Of a DNA stretch of 64,000 nucleotides, positions 55,190 to 64,000 are shown in pieces. This DNA comes from Symsagittifera roscoffensis (taxonomy: Eukaryota; Xenacoelomorpha; Acoela; Convolutidae). The translations under genes and the position numbers were made by a program. The notes beneath the pieces are model-generated. The model had not been told where the DNA came from, made no database searches, and saw only the letters and a program-made list of their open reading frames with translations. How positions within the stretch are numbered: the stretch's first letter is position 1; every line of letters begins with the position of its first letter. Location of the stretch: contig NC_087063.1 in NCBI RefSeq assembly GCF_963678635.1, positions 68,734,727-68,798,726 on the forward strand, given 5' to 3'.

Positions 55190-57524
55190 ATGAAAATGCC
55201 ATACAAGATGCTACTTATCGTTTTGCTGACTTTACTGCAGACCTGCGTTTTTGGTGAGAGTTAGTCTTTTTTGTATCAACATGTTTACGAAGACTATTTT
55301 TGTCAATAATTATATTGAAAACATTCGAATTGTCTAAATCTGTTTTAAAAGTAGAAAGCAAAACAAAAAAATTCGTATCTTATATCTTTACATTTTGAAA
55401 CTAATAGTGAGACTTCAAGCTAAATAATAATACTGGGTAATGATTATGACCACTGTTGCGAGAAAGGGTGGAGAAATAACCCATTTGTGTATTTTTAGCT
55501 GTGGAAGAATGTTCTGACACTCCAGAGGGTCTTCAGCTGTTTTCCAAAGGGGTCGACATCTCAGTGTTCTACCTGGACGATTCCAGGACCACTGGTTTCA
55601 GAGAACCAGTGTTCGACTTCAGTTGCACAGCTTTGGAAGACTTAAACGGGACAGTTGAATCAGGTTTACAATTAGAAGTTTACTGTAATTACATCTACTT
55701 AAATATATATGAAAAAAAGTTATGAATAAATTTATGACGCAGATATGAATAAATTTTGGCTTTTAGGCATTTCAGGAAAAAAATGTGTTTGGTTGAGCTA
55801 AAAAAATGTATATTCTCCTATATTCTGCTTTCTAAGTAGATCGAAACTTATGCTAAATAATTCTTCATAGCCTTATCTGTTAATCGAAAATTCAATTTTT
55901 AATCGCTCATTCTTCGCTAAGTAATTGAGCGCAAAACTGACAAAATATGCTATAGTAAGAAAATCAATGATTTCTAGATTCAATACCGGATCAAATTCAG
56001 TTGAAAAATGAAGAGCCAAATCCCAAAATCCGATCATCTCTCCGAGTGTTCAGATCATTCGCCGACGTGAAGCGTCGAATGGCCGAACGAAGCGGAATTC
56101 TACTAGACTATGGGAAGTTTTCGAGCAACGAACTTTACAGGGGACGAAGTATTGAACTGAACGAGTACCATTCGGTTATTTCCGAGGTTTACTCTCTATT
56201 CAATGCAATTGACGTAGAATTGAACCCAGATTTAAATGTCCAGCTTGGTAAAAAAGCGGCAGAAATGGTTGCAAACTTATCTTCAAATTATGATGAAAAT
56301 CCGAGTGGCTATCAGGAGTTTATCAAGAAATTTGGCACTCATTACCTTAGCTGGGCAAGGTTTGGTCATTTTATTAAAAATCAGTTCTTGGTCGCAAAGG
56401 AATACCATCTTAAAAGCAGCGATCAAGATATTAAAGATCAAAGCATGAAATATTTTGTGGAAAAATATCGCGCCCAGTCGAAGAATCAAACCGCCGAAGA
56501 GGCAGTTTTAGAACGTTTCAATGTAAGTGAAGAGTTCTTAGCTTACAGCCGTAATCATGACGAAACAAATTTGGGTCGTCATTTTGATGGATTGCCCCAC
56601 AAAACTTCTATGAAGGGACTCGAGTTGATATCAAAGTACCATTGGCCATCCAAAGTCGAGCTGAAACCAATTCATGGCTTGATTCATGGAAATAACAAAA
56701 GATTTTCAATGTTTAAGGCAGAACAAATGTATTTACAAGGTGCTTATCTTTCTGATTTGGAGATTCAACTCAAGTCAACAATAGCTAGATTCGAAAAGAT
56801 TCCTGATTTGGAACCGCGATTCAAAAAACTGGAGTCGCTTTTGGGTTTCATTTCGGAAGAATCGGCTAACAGCATGCATAATTACACAGTTATAAGATCT
56901 ATCGGCGAGAGTGTGAAGTTTAACCTGATCAAACCGAAATGGTGGCAGGAAATCGAATTGTGCTTCGAATTCGAGAGCGACGAGGAAGACATGTATTGTT
57001 CGGGTATGTCGCCCTCTTGCACCAAAATTAACAATTACACTGACATCTTCAAAGATTGGACCCGAAATGATGGCGGATGCTCGATGGTTTGGTATCTCAG
57101 AAACTCTACAGAAGTCGATCCTTGGTTTAAAGAAGTTAAAATCTGCTACAAATATTACGCAGTCAACTCGGATACGTTCGAACAGTGCGGTAATAATGAA
57201 ACGCAAGAAAATGAAGAAATTTGTTCAGGTTTTACTGAAAATGGATCACTTGACTTGATGAACAGCTATTACGATCACACCGATAACCGACAAGGGGGTT
57301 GCAAATTGTCCTGGAAACTCTCAGTTCCTGAAAATGTTGCCCCAAATTGGTTTCTGAATGTGAAATTCTGTTACACAAAGTCGTTTGCGGTGAAGTATTT
57401 TGAAGAAGATATGTGCGCTTTTGTGAATGAGTTTACACCCGAGTACTTGGACGACACATATTTCAGAAACTACGTCGACTATAGAGAAAACTACATCAAA
57501 TGGGGAATAATTGATTATCTTTGA
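55190..57524 (+). CDS. Secreted MACPF/perforin-like protein, three exons, complete
   Basis: Exons 55190-55253, 55499-55663 and 55978-57524 join in phase 1 at both introns (g|gtgag, ttttag|ct; cag|gttta, tctag|at) and encode 591 residues. Exon 1 is a signal peptide (MKMPYKMLLIVLLTLLQTCV). The MACPF signature Y-x6-FGTHY is exact at residues 188-199. The pore-forming core spans about 90-320 and closes with VELKPIHGLI (~303-312). The usual glycine pair soon after the signature is not obvious (SWARFGHF). The C-terminal ~190 residues contain two Cys-rich modules with D-GGC-x-[LM]-x-W and W-F-x-[EN]-V-x-[IF]-C-Y at about 441-469 and 510-542, a pattern I associate with the C-terminal module of mollusc perivitellin-2 MACPF chains and relatives. 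MACPF proteins oligomerise and insert into membranes; target and role (defence, egg protein, venom) are not shown here. No break is seen. Confidence 0.9.
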
Positions 57525-58619
57525 TTTTTAGATTGAAAAATCATATAAAAAAGAGGGAGAACCATGGCATGAAATGGGAGGATTTTAAATTATTACAACG
57601 TGTAATAACAAAATGGGACTACTTCAATTGATTATATTATGTTACATTTAAAAGTAGTTAGCAAAGTATGTTTTTTTTCTATTAATTGAATTGGCCTTCT
57701 AGCTTTTGTTTTTTGAATTATGAACGCAAACATCCTTTTAAGAGCAGGTAATTTGGAATAGTTTATTTGCAAAAACTTTCCATTGATCAAACCTGGAACT
57801 CCACTTGATCAACTTAAAGGGGGGTCTGGCTGTCGATTCAAAATTAACCGGTTTTCTGAATGGAATCATTTCTGAATTGAGAGTTCAGAGGTTCCCAATT
57901 GTTTTAGAAAACACATTAAGACAAAAAAAAACAATGCTCGATAATTTCATTTTAATATCATTTTTCAGATAAAAAAGGTCTTTTATTAGGCCTTTGTTTG
58001 GTTCTTTGTTTTCTCGGCGGTAAATTTTTACTACCGAATTTTTCCATAGTGGCTCAACATGAGCCTTTAAAATTTCACTTTTTTCACTTTTTTCAGTGGT
58101 CTTAAAGTAAAATTAGGAAAGTAGGGAACGCCTTGAAGTTTATAGGGTTGAGATTGCGAAGAAGATGTGAATATTCGCTGGGAAAACATAACCAGTTGTT
58201 GATGAAAAAAGCGGGATGTGTCTTATTTAATATCATCAAAGGAATAATCGGGGCTAACTCTCATCCAGGAAATCATGACAGGATATAAATGAATCAATTT
58301 CACTAGAAAACCTTCAATCAGGTGTTTTATTTACAGCAAAGCACAAAAAAATAAAACTTGTATTCAACAAAATACATGTATTTCAGCTCATACAGACCCA
58401 TATTTCTTCAGTCTCTTTCTCATTTTTGAAATAATGCTGAAATAATTGAATCAAATTTATCTCTCGGTGTCGAAAGCTTTATCTTTGATTTCTTGTTGTC
58501 AATATTACTGTCAGTATTACCAATTTTTCAAGTTGAAAATTACACAATTTGGCGAACAATTAAAAGTGAAGAAAAATCTCAAGTAGAAGCTGCTTTCCTA
58601 TATTTGCTGCAAAAAAGAA
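57525..58619. other. Intergenic stretch
   Basis: AT-rich with no coding frame or shared repeat that I can recognise. Confidence 0.45.
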
Positions 58620-58659
58620 ATGGCAAGGTCCAGCTACAATTGCTTTATCTTATTTATTG
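58620..58659 (+). CDS. Possible signal-peptide first exon
   Basis: ATG followed by 13 codons, MARSSYNCFILFI, ends at g|gtgagt in phase 1, the same structure as exon 1 of the MACPF gene 3.4 kb upstream. A tandem paralogue is conceivable, but no second exon was found to 64 kb and short hydrophobic frames beside gtgagt occur by chance. Confidence 0.2.
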
Positions 58660-60470
58660 GTGAGTTTCGAAAAAAAATAACCAAACTTTCGCCCATGGAT
58701 GGCAACCTTGAGTCCTAGGCTTCAGGAATTAACAATTATCATAGCCAAACTCGAAGGCCCGAAAAATTTTGCGCGGGGGGCAGAATAACAACAAGTCTCT
58801 AAAGATTTGCTGGACTTTGTTTAATTCAGTTCGACGCAAATAGTTATCCAATTTTCAAACAGTGAGTAGGTGGTAAACCGAGTGAGGACATTGCGTAAGG
58901 GTTATTTTTACTATATAAACAATCCTTTGTGAAAATAAATCCTTTTTAACAAAGACTCGGTAATGACAAGCATAACCCAACTTTTTGTTGGTTTGTAAAG
59001 CAAAACCCTATGTTAAATTTGTCTCAGTCAATTTATATGAAAAAATAAATGTTAATCATGCCTTCTCGGTAACTCTTTATCTAACCACCCGTTGTTTTGA
59101 TTATTGGACATTTGAAGCTCTTTTTGTTTTTTTGGATCATCGCTCCATCAAATTTCGCAGCCTTTAGGTAAATATCAATTAACTTACCAGATTGCTTACT
59201 GTAATTATTTTTTGTACAAATGCAGAATTCTTTCCAATATTAAATCATCAAGTGGTAAAGTTTTCAATCAACTGAACTGAGCAGTGAAACGCAATTCAAG
59301 ATGTAGAATGCCAGAAATTTAACTCAGTTTTGCAAAAAAAAACATCTTCTGCAGAAACTTCAAAAGATATCGCTTAAGCTCTGTCCAGAGGCTTGAATTT
59401 GCCCAGACTCGCTGATTCGAATGTTTGAAAAGAGTGAAGAAATTTCAGATTTTGAAATAAGAATCTGAAAAAAAGAAAACTTTTAAGTGTTTTATTGAAA
59501 TTTATGAATCTGCGAATTTTGAACAATGTCAGCTTCATGATTATCAATTGAAATTTTCTTCATATTAACATATTCAAACTCAACTGTATTTCAATCTAAA
59601 CGTTTTTTAAAGTAAAATACTGTGTTATTATTATGACTTGCATAAAAATCATCTCGAGAAGCTTGCATGATCGTTTTTCAAACAGCTTGCAAAGTTTAAT
59701 TTGATTTTTTGAACAAACACAGGCAAAAAATCTGTTGAATTTTTTTCAAGTTGCGGAAATTGTTTTGAACTTTTCAGCAAAAACGCGAAAATTCTTTTAA
59801 GTTTTTTTGCAGGATGCAATTTACGTTCGAATTTTTTTTCACTAGTGTGCAAAAATAAATTAAAAAAACCAAATACTTTCGTTAAAAAAACAAGTAAAAA
59901 TTGTTTTAGTAAGTTTTCATTTTTGATGAATACGAATTCTCTTTCCTATCTTAAAAGAGTGTTTTTTTTTTGTTTTTAATCAACATAAATGCAAAAATCG
60001 ATTTTGCTTAATGTTAGAAACGAAATTAAAAATTTCAAAGAAAAACAATTAACAAATGTGGAAAAAAATTGCTGAACTGTTCTTAGAACGAAGAAAATGT
60101 GGTTTTTTTTTTGCAGGAAGCAAAAACGTTTTCAGTTTTCAGCATCGACCGTTTCGCTAACAATGTTGTCAAAAGTTTTTGCAAGTTGCGAAAACAGTTA
60201 TGACTGTTTTAAGATGCGTGCAAAAACTGTTGCAAAAACTTGTACAAGATGTGAAAATGGCTTTGTTTTTATTCAAACATGTGGATAAGAAAAAAATGTT
60301 AGTTTTTTTTTGCAAAACAGAAAAAAAAAATTGATTTTTTAAATAAAAAAATCAACGACTTAGATATTTTTGACATTTTTGAAAGATTCATGAACTATTA
60401 TAACTAATTTTTTTTGTACAAACTGTTTTTATTTTATCACTTAAAATTCAAAAAATTTGTAGTAAACAAG
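58660..60470. other. Intergenic stretch
   Basis: AT-rich, many poly(A)/poly(T) runs. No gene, RNA or repeat recognised. Confidence 0.45.
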
Positions 60471-60471
60471 T

Positions 60472-60855
60472 TTATCTTACAAAGCTTAACCAAATATTTA
60501 CAAACCAAGGAAATGTCGAGCAGCTGAGTTCTCGAATTGTTGAAGTTCTTACTGGAGCGCAAAGCTGGTCTTGGCTTCGTTGACTTGATTCACTTGATGG
60601 ATCGCTCACTGGAATCTGTGGTTCATAAATCACCGCATCCTTTTCAATTTTAATTGGATTCTCGGCAAGTCCTTGTCTGCCTAGAGAAAAAGGAAATCGT
60701 TCACAGGTTGGGCCATATATTTGGAACCATGATCCATGGGACACTCCCTCCAAACGTGCACTGCAACCTCCGACATTATTCCCATCATTCGAAGAGGCTT
60801 CTTTGTGATAATAAAACGCATCTGGTGATGATAATTGAAGTCTCCCATCACAATT
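60472..60855 (-). CDS. Unrecognised open frame or exon
   Basis: The minus strand is open for ~127 codons to a stop at 60472. It reads NCDGRLQLSSPDAFYYHKEA, then NNVGGCSARLEGVSHGSWFQ and later PIKIEKDAVIYEPQIPVSDP. At 60682/60681 there is a strong acceptor (tttcctttttctctag|GCAGAC), and at about 60552 a possible donor (CTCCA|gtaagaa), so an internal exon of ~130 bases is an alternative reading. The GGC...W-F element faintly echoes the Cys-rich modules of the MACPF protein, but the match is too short to claim. Confidence 0.3.
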   Translation of the reverse strand, partial: NCDGRLQLSSPDAFYYHKEASSNDGNNVGGCSARLEGVSHGSWFQIYGPTCERFPFSLGRQGLAENPIKIEKDAVIYEPQIPVSDPSSESSQRSQDQLCAPVRTSTIRELSCSTFPWFVNIWLSFVR

Positions 60856-60944
60856 TCAACCCTGGACAACACTTGTCTTGGGAGACTTAAGTCGCAAACA
60901 GACTCTAGAAGCCGTTTACCGCCCTTTAACTTGAACCAAAACAT

Positions 60945-63290
60945 TGAAATAAGGAGTGAAACAGATTGTTGCTCTCAGTTGAGAACAGTATTTTTGAATC
61001 AAGAGACGAAGGTTGAGTAGAGAGAAAAAGGCAATGAATGAAATTTAGAAGAATTGAGCTCAGAGGAGTTGATAATCGATGAAGCTGACTAGAAACAAAA
61101 AAAAAATTATCTAAAATTGAGGTGTACCATCATGTCAAGTATTTTTATTTGACCAAGCGGAGTTCTTTGTCCATCTATGAACGGTAGTCATGTCCAATTA
61201 CATTTAAGTTTTTGAAATTTTTTTTGCATGTTCGTATCCAGTCAATTCTTTTCGTGACTTTTCTAATTTTTGACGTTTCCAAGTCGAAAAAATGTTAATT
61301 TGGGTTGTCGTATCCAATTAAATTTTCCTCTGAAAGACTAAGACCTTCCAAATATTTGAAAAAAGCACTTAAAAAAATGAAAGAACACTGGTTGTTCATT
61401 GTAAAACTAAAAAAATTTCTATTTATAAACAACAACAAAAAACAGAATTTTATTTGAGGAAAGAACATTTACTGCAAGTTCTTTCATCAATCAGTTGAAT
61501 TTTTTGTATTGTAAGTAAGCAATGAGAAGCTGGTGATTTTTGAGAAGATCTTTAAACTATTTTGAGTAAATTTCAGAGGAAAGCTCAAACTTGCGAACTT
61601 TTTCACAGCGAATCTCTGGAAATTCTGTTCGAACTCTGATCGATTTAGTTTGTGAGCTTTGACAAACTTTAGGGAATTTAGGGAAACAAGAAAACAGAGA
61701 GCTTTGCTAGGAGTTTTGTCAGAATTAGGCTTTAAGTATGGAATAAAAAGATTCTTTAAAATTTTATCATACGACGTTTCGTTTAATTTCAAATTTTCTA
61801 GATTAGTTCAGGTTTTTATCTTTGTCAGGTGCAATTCAACCGTAAGTTTCAAGCTTGAATACGCAAAGTTTGGCCTAAGTCTAAACTTTTTATATGGTCG
61901 GAGAAATCTAACTTGGACAATATGAATGTCCAAAAAATAAAAAACTTTATAAATCCACATCATTGCATTAATGAGGAAATCGCTTAGAGTTTTTTCGGTT
62001 AGAGTAACTGGAGTCAATCTAGGTTTTCCTCAAAGTTTTCACAGGTGCTTCCCTGATTCAACTCAAGTTTTCATCGAAAATTACCTCTTGAAACGGCTGA
62101 TTTCTGATTAGCTAATGTTTTACAAAAATAACTTGAATTTTTCTCAATTAATCCATAGAAGAAAATTTACATAAGCATTGACGTCAATTCTATTAAAAGT
62201 TGACGTCATGATTTTATAAGAAAATAAGTATAAAAGGTTAAGTCATTCATACCGAGAAAATGAAAAAAAACATGTGAAAACAACAACATCATTTACAATA
62301 TTGATGTACATTAAGGAGAAGAGGTAAAGGATCTAGCTCGAAGGAGTATTGCACAATTCATTTAGGTTGAACTGTTGAGGAATTGAGAATGATACTGATA
62401 GCCTCTTTGAGTGTTTTTGCTGTGCTAGTTACGAAAATGTCTTAAAAAATTGAACAGACTCCGAATGAGAAAGTTTTATCTCCGCACAACCCTCTTTAAA
62501 AAGTATAATTTTTATTAGTCCGGCGTCTGAGGTAACAAACTGTAAAAACTATACAGAAAAATTAAAAGTGACACAAACTACAAACTGTGTCGAAAAAAGT
62601 TTTAATTCTGGTTTCTTATCAACAAATCTGATTTATGAGCCCAATTTTTCAAACAACAAAATTCCACGGAACTTTATTTTTGATTTCAATCTGAGTCTTT
62701 TTGGCTGAGAACATTGAAATTAAAAAATCCAGATTATGAATGAATTATCATTGAGAAGAAAAAATCTTTGATCAATTAAATGAACGAAGCAAGAATTATC
62801 CAAATAACAGTTTTGAGCACAATGTGAATGCGTTAAAACACAGAAGAAGTTGATATGTCAACCCAATTGTTGGGAATTCAGAAAAAATAAATTATTGTTT
62901 TGAATTAAAATCTGGAAAGAGTTGTGATTACTTTATCTTGTTTAAAAGTAATCGTAATAAATTTGAATTGAATTTGAAGACTACGTACCTAATCCATTAT
63001 TTATAAAAATAGAAAACAATTGTCTGTCGAAAATCATCATTGGAGAAGTAAAATTTGATTTCTTCAATATCGATCTTTCAAAGTTGTAAATGATTAATTT
63101 TGCAACTTGATGATAATTTTGAGTGCCGTAAAAGCTCTGAATTAATTTTCTTAAAACCTACAAAGCTAAAAGAATCAATTTTTTTTTCTTATGTGTTTTT
63201 TGACAACCCAGATGACGTAAACTCTTCGGAATGGCAACAAAAAAAGCAATAAAAAAACGAAATTTTGCCCTAGATAAACACGTCGGTTAG
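60945..63290. other. Intergenic stretch
   Basis: AT-rich; apparent frames on both strands are low-complexity Lys/Asn/Phe and are best explained by composition. Nothing recognised. Confidence 0.4.
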
Positions 63291-63379
63291 TATGAAATTT
63301 TGAGAATAATTGGACTTGATTCACAACCAGCACGGAAAAAGCTTCATATCAAGACTGTGCCCCAACTCTCTTGGATAAT

Positions 63380-63630
63380 CACAATTGCTTACAGTAGATT
63401 TGGCAGAAAACGGAATGACTGTGATCAAAGAGTTTTTGCAGTGGTACACCAACAAAAATGCTGTTTGCACCGTCGAGCCAATGTTTTTAACGATTCAATT
63501 GTATCATAACAAAAGAATGAATATGTTAAAATTTGGATGTACACTTCCCAATTTAGTAAATATGTTTTTGCACAAACCTACAAACTACAAAATTTTTCCA
63601 TTTTGTGAAATTGACAAAGATAAATTTTGA
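63380..63630 (+). pseudogene. Fragment of a B-type DNA polymerase (DNA_pol_B_2) from a selfish element
   Basis: The frame shows NGMTVIKEFLQWYTNKNAV then LYHNKRMNMLKFGCTLPNLV and LHKPTNYKIFPFCEIDKDKF before a stop. W-Y-x-N-K-x-x-x-x-x-E followed by a GxTLPxLA-type segment and a PF...DKD motif is the arrangement just before the palm in protein-primed B-family polymerases of Polinton/Maverick-like elements and related mobile elements common in invertebrates. The polymerase motifs proper (DxxSLYP, YGDTDS) are absent, so this is a relic. Upstream residues are out of frame. Confidence 0.5.
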
Positions 63631-64000
63631 AAAAAAATATGAAAAGACTCGACCTGTAGTTTTTGCATTGCAATCACTCAAAAAGCATTATTCATCTTCA
63701 AAAGCTCAATGAATGTCTAAAAATCCATCGTTGAATAAATGCACGCCAGCTTTACCCCTATACAATGTGTCAAGCTACGCCATCAACACTTTACATTAGA
63801 AGTGAATTTTATACCGATTTGTAAAACTTCAAAACAAGAACGAAACTTTAAGAATAGTGTGGTGTTTGTATCAAGAAACAAGACCAGGCTGCAAAATTGC
63901 GAGTTTTACCTGGGAAAACTATAAATAATTGAATGTTTTTTTTGAATGATTGAAGTGATCACTGTAAAACAAAATTAGAAGCAATGTGATGCTTTTGGTA
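63631..64000 (+). other. Window edge, uncertain coding
   Basis: A 61-codon frame (63739-63924) contains QERNFKNSVVFVSRNKTRLQ and CEFYLGKL. It could be a further piece of the polymerase-bearing element or chance. No family recognised. Confidence 0.2.

Noticed and set aside
56775-57206. 143-codon minus-strand ORF inside the MACPF gene
   Set aside because: Antisense shadow of a well-supported coding exon.

Overview
This is a 64 kb window of an AT-rich animal nuclear genome. The evidence is spliced genes with GT-AG introns, a mitochondrial glycine-cleavage T-protein, a secreted MACPF protein of the kind found in invertebrates, and a mixed load of metazoan transposons (BEL/Pao, Copia, Gypsy, Jockey/CR1-like LINE, hAT, a B-type DNA polymerase fragment). 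I cannot fix the phylum from sequence alone; a marine invertebrate is an inference. The sequence looks like a scaffold: two 200-base N gaps sit just downstream of two retroelement pol genes. Many breaks in repeat-derived frames are single-base, so some could be assembly indels.

Layout. 1-1.5 kb: nothing recognised. 1.5-6.0 kb: a decayed Copia element on the minus strand with two ~190 bp LTRs. 7.2 kb: a hidden terminal exon of a minus-strand gene. 7.9-8.8 kb: a tRNA-like SINE and an 11-unit, 21-bp minisatellite. 9.2-16.9 kb: a BEL/Pao element with an intact ~2,200-codon pol and an extra upstream ORF with SGNH-hydrolase-like features. 17.1-18.1 kb: a foldback-like array of ggattccgcaaa motifs. 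18.7-27.2 kb: an unrecognised plus-strand gene reconstructed from five phase-compatible exons; its last intron holds an antisense LINE and two perfect hairpins. 27.8-30.5 kb: dispersed repeats and a 467-bp near-perfect palindrome. 31.1-32.7 kb: AMT on the minus strand. 35.4-36.2 kb: five copies of a ~170-bp satellite-like unit. 37.5-38.9 kb: a 1.33-kb TIR element. 40.2-41.7 kb: a second, internal BEL fragment just downstream of a possible signal-peptide exon. 43-46.7 kb: unfamiliar frames, including a frameshifted ~490-codon protein downstream of Gypsy pol. 46.9-52.8 kb: a dead Gypsy element. 53.2-53.6 kb: a hAT relic. 55.2-57.5 kb: a complete three-exon secreted MACPF gene. 57.5-64 kb: mostly empty AT-rich DNA, two weak gene fragments and a B-type DNA polymerase fragment at the end.

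The host genes do not form an evident pathway. AMT is mitochondrial one-carbon metabolism, the MACPF protein is secreted and probably membrane-acting, and the others are unassigned. The dominant biology is layered transposon insertion, including insertion into introns.
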